Origin: a virus
Length of the DNA stretch: 21,876 nucleotides
Direction: 5' to 3' (one strand)
Virus record (IMG/VR): IMGVR_UViG_3300027779_000188
Span: 1 to 21,876 of that record
Shown here: in pieces, positions 13,859 to 20,532 of the stretch
Numbering within the stretch: the stretch's first letter is position 1
How the letters are laid out: every line of letters begins with the position of its first letter
The notes under the pieces: model-generated
Seen by the model: the letters and a program-made list of their open reading frames with translations, nothing else
Told to the model about the DNA's origin: nothing
Database searches by the model: none
Program-made: the position numbers and the translations under genes

Positions 13859-14180
13859 GCCGATCTTGAAGCAACTCAAGGCAAACCATGCCCGTCAGCA
13901 AGAAGATGATGTGTCAGATAGCACGATGCCTGTCGTTAAGCTCTTTGGAGGAGCATGTACATGGCTTCTATCAGAGCTGGACGATAATGGCGATGCCTTC
14001 GGACTTTGTGACCTTGGACTTGGGTTTCCCGAACTAGGTTATGTGCAGATGGACGAACTCATGGAACGAAAATTCCCTCCCTTCGGTCTACCGATTGAAC
14101 GTGACTTGCACTTCAAAGCAGATAAAACGCTCACTGAATATGCAGATGAAGCCAGTGAAAACGGAAGAATTATAGCTTAA
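13842..14180 (+). CDS. DUF2958 domain protein
   Basis: 112 residues from ATG 13842 (AGAGG about 9 bases upstream; a second ATG follows directly). The pattern LTKPILKQLKANHARQQED, then VVKLFGGACTWLLSELDDNG, FGLCDLGLGFPELGYVQMDEL and GLPIERDLHFKA matches DUF2958, a full-length single-domain family found on plasmids, phages and mobile elements, often near antirestriction genes. Biochemical function is unknown. The acidic surface is notable (Asp/Glu-rich), but I do not infer DNA mimicry from this alone. Confidence 0.85.
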   Translation: MMILTKPILKQLKANHARQQEDDVSDSTMPVVKLFGGACTWLLSELDDNGDAFGLCDLGLGFPELGYVQMDELMERKFPPFGLPIERDLHFKADKTLTEYADEASENGRIIA

Positions 14181-14197
14181 CTAATCGGAGAGTAACT

Positions 14198-14419
14198 ATG
14201 TTTGATAAGCAACCCAACCAAGAGCAAAGCATGAGGATTCAATCTATCGTCAATCGCTTTGTCCGATCAGCCAGAAACAGCAGGAAAGAAACAGCATGGC
14301 AGGATTCTGAGCGTAAAGGAATGGATGCGGTCACTAAGTATTGCCACGAACAAGGACTTGCTTTGCTTGGTGATCACATGATCAGAGCATCAACTCAATT
14401 AAGTAATTACGGAGAGTAA
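14198..14419 (+). CDS. Hypothetical protein, 73 residues
   Basis: Starts MFDKQPNQEQSMRIQSIVNR and is basic and helical. The leader CGGAGAGTAACTATG gives the ribosome-binding site and is repeated exactly before the next gene. No family recognised. Confidence 0.65.
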   Translation: MFDKQPNQEQSMRIQSIVNRFVRSARNSRKETAWQDSERKGMDAVTKYCHEQGLALLGDHMIRASTQLSNYGE

Positions 14420-14421
14420 CT

Positions 14422-14544
14422 ATGACCGCTACAATTTTTATTGCAGGAGTTGTCACAGGATATGTAATCCATGTCTTGTTAGCGAGGTGGGCAAGACGAT
14501 TGCGTGCCCAGAGTTTGATAATGAAATCAACATGGAGGGGTTAA
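14422..14544 (+). CDS. 40-residue predicted membrane protein
   Basis: MTATIFIAGVVTGYVIHVLL followed by ARWARRLRAQSLIMKSTWRG: one hydrophobic N-terminal segment, then a strongly basic tail, so the C-terminus is probably cytoplasmic. The ribosome-binding site GGAG comes from the repeated CGGAGAGTAACTATG leader. Unknown function. Confidence 0.55.
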   Translation: MTATIFIAGVVTGYVIHVLLARWARRLRAQSLIMKSTWRG

Positions 14545-14545
14545 C

Positions 14546-14767
14546 TTGGATAAGTTATCTGTATCACCTAAGTTTGATGAAACAAAAACCATCAGTGAGT
14601 CCTTGGCTTGCTGCAACATGATGATAGGTACGATTACAGACACGCATGACCAAGCTGCTATGCGGCTTGTGGTCAAGTGTCTATATAGTTCAATGGCTGT
14701 TGCCATTAATAAACTAATAGATGACAAGGCGCATGAGTTATGCGACCTTGAAAGGAGTAACTCATGA
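14546..14767 (+). CDS. Hypothetical protein, 73 residues, TTG start
   Basis: The start is TTG at 14546 with a strong GGAGGGG about 5 bases upstream; the first internal ATG is far inside. The protein is helical, MDKLSVSPKFDETKTISESL, and ends CDLERSNS. The stop overlaps the next ATG (ATGA). No family recognised. Confidence 0.6.
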   Translation: MDKLSVSPKFDETKTISESLACCNMMIGTITDTHDQAAMRLVVKCLYSSMAVAINKLIDDKAHELCDLERSNS

Positions 14768-15123
14768 TAAGTTATTGGGATAAGTTCAGTCAGGTAGTAG
14801 TGGCTCAGACCTTGAGAGAGGAAGAAGGCCGCGACTACCCTGATGAGGAGAGGATTCATCACCTGTCTTACTTAATGATGGTGAAATCTACAATCGCACA
14901 TGTAGATTACGTTCTGTTAGTTAATGAACGTGATGTAGATGAACACGGAGTTGCATCCGAGATTCATTGGTCATCGGATACCCTGACAGACGTTTCCGCA
15001 TCTGAAAAACCTTTGACCTCATGGGTGAGGGATGAGGACTTGATCATAGATAAACGAGGAATGGTTGGAGCATTTCACAACCATGGAACAACTGATGAAC
15101 CCTCATGGGGTTCTCACTCATAG
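14764..15123 (+). CDS. Acidic hypothetical protein, 119 residues
   Basis: GGAG lies 7 bases before the start, which overlaps the previous stop. The protein is acidic and rich in His: an N-terminal helix (KFSQVVVAQTLREEEGRDYP), then a folded core, then a C-terminal region with FHNHGTTDEPSWGSHS. No family recognised. Confidence 0.65.
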   Translation: MISYWDKFSQVVVAQTLREEEGRDYPDEERIHHLSYLMMVKSTIAHVDYVLLVNERDVDEHGVASEIHWSSDTLTDVSASEKPLTSWVRDEDLIIDKRGMVGAFHNHGTTDEPSWGSHS

Positions 15124-15131
15124 GAGGTCAA

Positions 15132-15440
15132 ATGTCTACTAATTCTATAACCTTTAAAAGCAAGATACCAAGCAGTTGGCACTTTGGTTCTGGTAAAAAT
15201 TCCATGACCAAGGTAAGAAGAATCAGACCAAACACTGCTGTGTACTGGTCAACAGTTGAGCTAAGTATTCTTATCCAGCTGCGTGCACTTGGCCTTAGTT
15301 ATAAAGACTGCGGCATCCAGATGAATAGAACACAAGGGTCTTGTGTGTCTGCTGTGGATAGCAACAACCTTTACGCTGAGGTTGATAAGAAACGTAAAGC
15401 TTTAATCAAGGAGGCTTTAAATGAAGACAAGTCGGGTTGA
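15132..15440 (+). CDS. Helix-turn-helix protein, putative regulator
   Basis: 102 residues from ATG 15132, chosen for the TAGGAGGTCAA immediately upstream; an in-frame ATG at 15105 lies inside the previous gene. Residues about 38-75 (YWSTVELSILIQLRALGLSYKDCGIQMNRT, then a helix; shown here as separate parts YWSTVELSILIQLRALG and LSYKDCGIQMNRT) resemble Myb- or GcrA-like helix-turn-helix domains that scan '...L..L...G.S...I...L.RT...V'. The remainder is basic. Its stop TGA lies inside palindrome copy 9. It is the only clear DNA-binding regulator candidate in the palindrome zone. Confidence 0.65.
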   Translation: MSTNSITFKSKIPSSWHFGSGKNSMTKVRRIRPNTAVYWSTVELSILIQLRALGLSYKDCGIQMNRTQGSCVSAVDSNNLYAEVDKKRKALIKEALNEDKSG

Positions 15441-15600
15441 ACCCGAGTTCAAAGAACTAAGCCTCGATCAGTCGGGGCTTTTTATTGCGTGTAATACAGA
15501 CAAGTATTATACCCCATCTCATATCGTGCTTTTCATAAGGGGTACGATTTCTAATGCCAGTACCGAAGAGCTTATCGTGTATATGGCAAGGAGTTTTTAA
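15421..15600 (+). CDS. 59-residue protein containing a palindrome and a terminator-like hairpin
   Basis: ATG 15421 has a near-perfect AAGGAGG six bases upstream and overlaps the end of the helix-turn-helix gene by 20 bases. The protein starts MKTSRVEPEFKELSLDQSGL and continues through FIACNTDKYYTPSHIVLFIR to MARSF. The stop overlaps the next start (TAATG). Palindrome copy 9 encodes SRVEPE, and the hairpin at 15459-15484 falls in codons for LSLDQSGLF. No family recognised, but the ribosome-binding site and coupling argue it is real. Confidence 0.6.
   Translation: MKTSRVEPEFKELSLDQSGLFIACNTDKYYTPSHIVLFIRGTISNASTEELIVYMARSF
15432..15446 (+). repeat. Palindrome copy 9 (TCGGGTTGAACCCGA) over a stop codon and inside a gene
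   Basis: Perfect copy. It contains the TGA of the helix-turn-helix gene and is coding in the overlapping 59-residue gene. It is the last copy seen in the window. Confidence 0.85.
15459..15484 (+). terminator. Terminator-like hairpin inside the 59-residue gene
   Basis: AAGCCTCGA, loop TCAG, TCGGGGCTT, then TTTATT: a 9-base-pair stem with one G-T pair. It lies 19 bases after the helix-turn-helix stop, a typical terminator position, but within the 59-residue frame. A GTTC-AAA-GAAC inverted repeat precedes it. Confidence 0.65.
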
Positions 15601-16073
15601 TGAAGCCGCTAGTAATAACGCATAACAAATCCAGACAGTCTGATGAATTTCGTCAGACAGTACAAGACGCAGTGATGGATGAAGAGGTGAAGCATTACCT
15701 AGCCTCGGTCAATGGGCCAGCCCAATCCTACGCCCTCACAACTAGGGAAGAGTTAACCAAAGTGTGTCATCGCATTGAGGCGACCCTGATGCTGAAAGGA
15801 GTAAAGAAGAAGAACATTGTCGGAACAGAAGTAACGTACCAATCAAGCGGAAGAGGTAGAGGTAACACCCCAGTTACCCAAGTGAAGATAAAAAAGACAG
15901 GCTCAGGATGGAGGTTGATAGAGGCTAGTAAATGTTATGTGGCTGACTACCAGACTTATACCTTAATGAACCTTACTGTTGAAGCAGAGCAGGACATATT
16001 TTCTATGGCCTATGAGGACATTGCAATCCAAACACCAAGCTTAAAAATTGGAGCTATCTATGCTAACAAATAG
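15600..16073 (+). CDS. Hypothetical protein, 157 residues
   Basis: Coupled to the previous gene (TAATG), with AAGGAG about 7 bases upstream. Starts MKPLVITHNKSRQSDEFRQT. The middle has GTEVTYQSSGRGRGNTPVTQ, and the C-terminal half alternates strands (YTLMNLTVEAEQDIFSM). No family recognised. Confidence 0.7.
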   Translation: MKPLVITHNKSRQSDEFRQTVQDAVMDEEVKHYLASVNGPAQSYALTTREELTKVCHRIEATLMLKGVKKKNIVGTEVTYQSSGRGRGNTPVTQVKIKKTGSGWRLIEASKCYVADYQTYTLMNLTVEAEQDIFSMAYEDIAIQTPSLKIGAIYANK

Positions 16074-16413
16074 AGAATGCAGGAAAATAAGTAGGAACCT
16101 AAGACACGACTATCACATGAGTGACAGTTGCGAGCGACACTCGTACGTCTTATGCGACACCCCTGTGGTCACAAAACGTACGGATTTAAAGAGTGGTGTT
16201 TCTTTATACACTTTACAAACCGGAGGATGGAAGACTCCGCTTACAAAAAGAGTGATGTACGAAGTTATCAGAAAATGTATGACACACAGCGTTTATATTT
16301 CCATGAGTGATGGTGACTTGTGGTTTCATGACCCCAAAGGATATATGTTTTGGGTAGGCGACTCACTAACTGTAAACAAGTATGGCTATGTCAATGACTA
16401 TGATTATGCTTAA
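16060..16413 (+). CDS. Hypothetical protein, 117 residues
   Basis: I choose ATG 16060 (GGAG 7 bases upstream), giving a 14-base overlap with the preceding gene; a TTG at 16048 is in frame but unlikely. The protein starts MLTNRECRKISRNLRHDYHM, and strands follow (SVYISMSDGDLWFHDPKGYM). The C-terminus is Tyr/Asp-rich. No family recognised. Confidence 0.65.
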   Translation: MLTNRECRKISRNLRHDYHMSDSCERHSYVLCDTPVVTKRTDLKSGVSLYTLQTGGWKTPLTKRVMYEVIRKCMTHSVYISMSDGDLWFHDPKGYMFWVGDSLTVNKYGYVNDYDYA

Positions 16414-16687
16414 CGCCTCACGTTTACCAAGGCACTATGGTTGTACAACTAATGGTGCGAGAACGAGTATGAGAGTATGCGAAATGATAGACCCTGATTC
16501 TCTAAGGCTAGACCCTAGCTTGGAGATTAATAACGACAACCATTTAGAGATACATGACTTAGTGCCTGACATGGCTCTGTTAAATGATGTGTCAATGAGA
16601 GAGCTTATGCCTGTTGAAGCATCGACTGCGTTATTCAATAGGTATGGAGAAGAGGAAGACCCATGGGAAGAAGATCAAATAGCATAG
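16382..16687 (+). CDS. Acidic hypothetical protein, start uncertain
   Basis: 101 residues from ATG 16382, but five in-frame ATGs lie between 16382 and 16406 and none has a clear ribosome-binding site. ATG 16406, which overlaps the previous stop, would suit translational coupling. The protein is strongly acidic from residue 35 on (SLEINNDNHLEIHDLVPDM) and ends EEEDPWEEDQIA. No family recognised. Confidence 0.5.
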   Translation: MAMSMTMIMLNASRLPRHYGCTTNGARTSMRVCEMIDPDSLRLDPSLEINNDNHLEIHDLVPDMALLNDVSMRELMPVEASTALFNRYGEEEDPWEEDQIA

Positions 16688-16751
16688 TGAACAACACCTG
16701 CTGCGATCCGCTCTTCGGGTTTAAAACATTAACCATTAAGAGAGGTACGAT

Positions 16752-16964
16752 ATGAGTACAGTAAAAGATAATACCATTACCGAAGGCTACTATATCTTAA
16801 AGTGCGGTGCTGTTTCCGCATGGTTCGAGAATGATATGCACCAAGAGGCTACCAAGGTATGCCAAAGCGATTCCGAAATGGTGCTGGTGTCGGTTTATGA
16901 GTATGAGGAATCATGTATACAGTTCCAAGGTGTACTGCCATTTGAAACTCAGATTTTATTTTAG
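16752..16964 (+). CDS. Hypothetical protein, 70 residues
   Basis: GAGAGG lies about 7 bases before the ATG. The protein starts MSTVKDNTITEGYYILKCGA and has strands through MVLVSVYEYEE. Probably a small beta-rich domain. No family recognised. Confidence 0.65.
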   Translation: MSTVKDNTITEGYYILKCGAVSAWFENDMHQEATKVCQSDSEMVLVSVYEYEESCIQFQGVLPFETQILF

Positions 16965-16972
16965 GAGGACGT

Positions 16973-17230
16973 ATGAGTATAAGCTTTAGTATTTTGGGAT
17001 GGACGTATGAGGTGGAAGTTTCCCACGTTATACCCTCTACCCCACAGACCATGTTTGAACCAGCCGATGATGGTGATACGCCATATAAGTTGTTAAGCAT
17101 TAGCAACAATGGTCACGCTGATGTCGATGACATTGAACTTGATCTAGGTTCGCAAGTGGATGAGGCTATAGAAGGTCAACGTCAAGAGGCTGCGGTTGAT
17201 GCTTACCTTGATTACATGGAAGCAGGATAG
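16973..17230 (+). CDS. Acidic hypothetical protein, 85 residues
   Basis: AGGAGG lies 5 bases before the ATG. The N-terminal half has strands (MSISFSILGWTYEVEVSHVI), and the C-terminal half is an acidic helix (DDIELDLGSQVDEAIEGQRQ). It ends the run of small genes; a 149-base gap follows. No family recognised. Confidence 0.65.
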   Translation: MSISFSILGWTYEVEVSHVIPSTPQTMFEPADDGDTPYKLLSISNNGHADVDDIELDLGSQVDEAIEGQRQEAAVDAYLDYMEAG

Positions 17231-17291
17231 CTTTCTTGTGCTTTCTATAGGGTACATAATATTATAAACTATCACATAGGAGATTAAGAAG

Positions 17292-17333
17292 TTGTATATG
17301 TCAGTACCTTTTTTATAAAGATCATTCTGATCT
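17292..17333 (+). promoter_or_regulatory. Candidate promoter and operator of the AAA/VWA operon
   Basis: TTGTAT (17292-17297), 16 bases, TATAAA (17314-17319). The -10 is good; the -35 is weak. A perfect inverted repeat AGATCA-TTC-TGATCT (17319-17333) overlaps its end, a suitable place for a repressor. A second TATTAT lies at about 17259. The region is the only sizeable gap upstream of the AAA gene. Confidence 0.4.
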
Positions 17334-17379
17334 ATAACTTATGCCCACTAAGGGCTAATAATTTTTAGGAGATTTACCA

Positions 17380-18366
17380 ATGCCGAAATACACAGAAGTA
17401 TTTGAGTATGCCCAAACGTGCATTCAAGCACATGTCCCTTGTTTAATCCGAGGTGCGCCGGGAGTGGGTAAGAGTTCACTCATAAAAAGTCTGGCCTCTG
17501 AGATGGGAATTGGGTTCGTAGATATACGAGCCGCCATGCTCGACCCAGTAGACATACTTGGTATCCCAGTACCCAATAGGGAGGAACGCACAGTCGAGTG
17601 GTTAACACCTGACTTCTGGCAACAGGAAGGTGCAGGCATTTTCTGTTTGGATGAGCTGGCGCAGGCAAGTCCAGCCACACAAAAAGCACTGTCTCAACCC
17701 GTACTAGATCACATGGTTGGTCAGTACAAACTAAACCCTAACTGGCACATCATTGCCGCTTCAAACCTAACGACCGACCGAGCAGGTGTTGGTCAACTCT
17801 TGAGCCATTTCAAGAATCGTTTCACTCATATTATCTATGACATAGACATAGAGGATTGGGTTCGTTGGGCGTTGAAGGCTGATGTTATGACAGAGGTGAT
17901 CGCTTTCATTCGGTGGCGTGGGGAATTACTCGCACCAGAAATAGATCACGATTCGGACGCTTACCCTACCCCTAGAAGTTGGGAGTTCATTAGTGACTTA
18001 CTGAAGACAAACCCACCAAAGCACCTTGAGTACCAGCTAATGCAAGGGACGATTGGAGAAGGTGCTGCTGCTGAGTTCAAAGGATTCCTGAATGTGTATA
18101 GGGATTTACCCGACCCTGATCACGTCATTATGAATCCTGACACTGCGCGTGTTCCAGATGATACCAGCACCCTATATGCCCTGACAGGTGCACTTGCTCA
18201 ACGAGCAACTGTAGCTACGATAGGCCGCATCATTCAGTACGGGCGAAGGATTCAACCAGAGTTCAACGTCATCATGATGCGTGACGCTATGAATAAATCA
18301 GAAGAGATCACAAGCACACGCGAATTTATTACGTGGGCTTCTGATAATCAGCACATCATTCTTTAA
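17380..18366 (+). CDS. MoxR-type AAA+ ATPase
   Basis: 328 residues. Walker A is GAPGVGKS (25-32), Walker B FCLDE (88-92), sensor 1 N129 in HIIAASN, and a probable arginine finger R147 in FKNRF. The LTPDFW segment before Walker B is common in MoxR-type ATPases, which hydrolyse ATP to remodel proteins, usually with a VWA partner (as in RavA-ViaA, NorQ-NorD, CbbQ-CbbO). Such a partner is encoded two genes downstream. AGGAG lies 9 bases before the start. The client is unknown. Confidence 0.9.
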   Translation: MPKYTEVFEYAQTCIQAHVPCLIRGAPGVGKSSLIKSLASEMGIGFVDIRAAMLDPVDILGIPVPNREERTVEWLTPDFWQQEGAGIFCLDELAQASPATQKALSQPVLDHMVGQYKLNPNWHIIAASNLTTDRAGVGQLLSHFKNRFTHIIYDIDIEDWVRWALKADVMTEVIAFIRWRGELLAPEIDHDSDAYPTPRSWEFISDLLKTNPPKHLEYQLMQGTIGEGAAAEFKGFLNVYRDLPDPDHVIMNPDTARVPDDTSTLYALTGALAQRATVATIGRIIQYGRRIQPEFNVIMMRDAMNKSEEITSTREFITWASDNQHIIL

Positions 18367-18389
18367 TAAAACTAATAAGGAGAAAGCTT

Positions 18390-19259
18390 ATGTCATTACA
18401 TGACAAGGCAATACTCATTGACGCTACCTTGCGTCAGTGGAACGCGAGGAAAGCAGACAAGGCCGTATCAGGGGAGGTCAATGCACAAAAAGGTGCGGCT
18501 GCTGATGCGAGTAAGGTTATAAAGCGATTGATCTCGAAGGAGATGACGGATCCAATCTCGCAAAACATTACAGCCCTTCGTCAATTCTACTATCTGAGAA
18601 CCCTACCTTGGCTCAATGGGGGATTCAGGATACTTCCCAGCAATCAACTGATGACTTTCCGCGAAGGATGGAAAGAGTTAGAGGGTCAGACCCAGAAAAA
18701 GATTGATGAACTTATCCTTAACTACGACACAGCTATGAAGAGAGCAGAGTTTGATCTAGGCAAGCTGTTTAATCCATCTGACTATCCGAGTGCTGATGAG
18801 TTACGCGGAAAGTTTGAGATTACCTTAGACATTATGCCTGTTCCTTTTACTAAGGACTTTAGGGCAGACGCTTCTGATGCAGAGATAAAGGAACTCAAAG
18901 CTAGGATACAGGAGACCGAGACTAAGGCTATGCAGCGCTGTGCTGACGAGCCGTGGTTACGGATGGAGAAGTTAGTGGATGAGCTTTCGCAAGCGTTAAG
19001 CCACCCTTCTAATTCTACTGAGGGTCGTATCTTTAAAAGCAAGATAGATAACTTAGAGAAGTTAATCAATCTCATACCCCAGATCAATGCCTTTCAAGAC
19101 CCTAATCTTACTGATGTAAGTGAGAGTGCAAGAGCATTGTTGATGGATGCTGATGTACTAAGGGGTAATGATGCGGCCCGAAGGTCAACCAAAACAACTG
19201 CCGATGACATACTCAGAAAGATGAGTGGGTTCATGGGTCAACCACCAGCAACAGTATAG
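18390..19259 (+). CDS. DUF3150-like helical protein of the MoxR/VWA module
   Basis: 289 residues, almost all helical. Starts MSLHDKAILIDATLRQWNAR. RTLPWLNGGFRILPSNQLMTF and a DYPSADELRGKFEITLDIMP segment followed by PVPF match the layout of DUF3150 proteins that sit beside MoxR ATPase and VWA genes. A coiled-coil (about 165-185) lies in the C-terminal half. GGAG is about 8 bases upstream. Probably an adaptor or substrate of the chaperone pair; family call is by pattern, moderate certainty. Confidence 0.7.
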   Translation: MSLHDKAILIDATLRQWNARKADKAVSGEVNAQKGAAADASKVIKRLISKEMTDPISQNITALRQFYYLRTLPWLNGGFRILPSNQLMTFREGWKELEGQTQKKIDELILNYDTAMKRAEFDLGKLFNPSDYPSADELRGKFEITLDIMPVPFTKDFRADASDAEIKELKARIQETETKAMQRCADEPWLRMEKLVDELSQALSHPSNSTEGRIFKSKIDNLEKLINLIPQINAFQDPNLTDVSESARALLMDADVLRGNDAARRSTKTTADDILRKMSGFMGQPPATV

Positions 19260-19270
19260 GAGAATATACT

Positions 19271-20521
19271 ATGCAAATGACAGCGGAAGATAAAGTAAGA
19301 AAGGCTAGGACTCAGTTAGTTTTAGATGAACCATTCTTTGGTTCGTTAGCTTTGAAGCTAAAGATTCTAGAAGATCAATCGTGCAGTACAGCATGGGTAG
19401 ATGGGACTACCCTTGGATATAACCCTGACTTTATTAATGACCTACCCTACAAACATTTAGTGGGGCTAATTGCACATGAGGTGATGCACTGTGTAGGTTG
19501 CCATCATGCTAGGCGTGGAGATAGAGATCATGGACGATGGAATGAGGCTGCTGATCATGCCATCAATCATATCCTTCATGATGCTGGCTTTGAGTTACCC
19601 GAAGGTGGACTCATGGATGATCAGTACAAAGGTATGGATGCTGACTCAATCTATAACATGATGCCAACTCCACCTCCTCCTCCACCTAAACCTCAAGGTG
19701 GCTCAGGCTCATGCTCAGGCTCAGAAGGTGATGGTGATCAGGATGTCCCCCCAGCTCCAGAGCTGGACGATAATGAGGGTCAGCCAGATAGTACGAATGG
19801 TAAGGGGGGTAACTACGGGGGGTGTGGAGAGTTCCGCGATGCTCCTTCCGAACTTGGTGGTCAAGCTTCCCCTGCTGAGTTAAAGGAGAAGGAAGAAGAT
19901 TGGAAGGTGGCTGCAACACAGGCCGCCCAAGTTGCCAAGGCCATGGGTAATTTAGCAGGGAGTATAGAGAGATTAGTTCTTGATACTATAAAACCAAAGG
20001 TTGATTGGAAAGCAGTGCTTCAAAGATTCATGACTTCCTTTGCCAAGAATGATTTCTCATGGAAGAGACCCAACCGAAGGTTCCTTGCTGATGATCTTAT
20101 CCTACCCTCACTACACAGTGAAACGATTGATGATGTAGTCATTGGCGTAGACACTTCTTGTTCCATTGGGCAAGAAGAGATGGACGTATTTAGTGCCGAG
20201 GTTAATGGGGTGCTTCAAGCGTACGATGTGACAGTGCATGTTGTCTATTGTGACACCCGTATAAATCACACCGATACCTACACTTCACCTGATGATCTAC
20301 CCATTAAGCTTTCGCCTTATGGTGGAGGTGGTACTAGCTTTGACCCTGTGTTTGATTGGGCCAATGACCTTGTATACAAGGGTACAGATATAAGCTGCCT
20401 TATCTATCTCACTGATCTCGAATGCTATATGCCACCGCAACCTGATTACCCTGTGCTGTGGGCATGTACGACTGATCTGGTAGCAGATTGGGGCGAGACT
20501 TTAAAAATTCAAATGAACTAG
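19271..20521 (+). CDS. Metallopeptidase-like / VWA-like protein (DUF2201 type)
   Basis: 416 residues. Residues 66-100 hold an IAHEVMHCVGCHHARRG motif (HExxH, H69-H73, then His pair 78-79) and NEAADHAIN, typical of the putative metallopeptidase domain of DUF2201 proteins. Residues about 135-200 form a Pro/Gly/Ser/Asp-rich linker. The C-terminal VWA-like domain has a MIDAS: DTSCS (D294, S296, S298), GGGTS (T355) and YLTDLE (D382). All metal-binding positions are present. It is the expected partner of the MoxR ATPase. Start has AGGAG about 8 bases upstream. Proteolytic activity is not shown in this family. Confidence 0.85.
   Translation: MQMTAEDKVRKARTQLVLDEPFFGSLALKLKILEDQSCSTAWVDGTTLGYNPDFINDLPYKHLVGLIAHEVMHCVGCHHARRGDRDHGRWNEAADHAINHILHDAGFELPEGGLMDDQYKGMDADSIYNMMPTPPPPPPKPQGGSGSCSGSEGDGDQDVPPAPELDDNEGQPDSTNGKGGNYGGCGEFRDAPSELGGQASPAELKEKEEDWKVAATQAAQVAKAMGNLAGSIERLVLDTIKPKVDWKAVLQRFMTSFAKNDFSWKRPNRRFLADDLILPSLHSETIDDVVIGVDTSCSIGQEEMDVFSAEVNGVLQAYDVTVHVVYCDTRINHTDTYTSPDDLPIKLSPYGGGGTSFDPVFDWANDLVYKGTDISCLIYLTDLECYMPPQPDYPVLWACTTDLVADWGETLKIQMN
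20479..20502 (+). repeat. 24-base direct repeat, copy A
   Basis: Identical to 21396-21419. Here it encodes VADWGET at the C-terminus of the VWA protein, where a 'GE' ending is usual for the family. Confidence 0.85.
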
Positions 20522-20532
20522 GAGAATACGTC

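Noticed and set aside
8819-15446. CRISPR array interpretation of the repeated palindromes
   Set aside because: Copies are separated by whole genes at irregular distances of about 100 to 2000 bases, with no uniform spacers and no cas genes.
16807-17109. Additional frames overlapping the 16752 and 16973 genes
   Set aside because: They are alternative-frame or antisense and lack ribosome-binding sites; the chosen genes have good sites and tidy spacing.
17242-17252. CTATAGGG string resembling the end of a T7-type RNA polymerase promoter
   Set aside because: The upstream part of a T7-like promoter is absent and the string was not seen at other gene starts, so it is probably chance.
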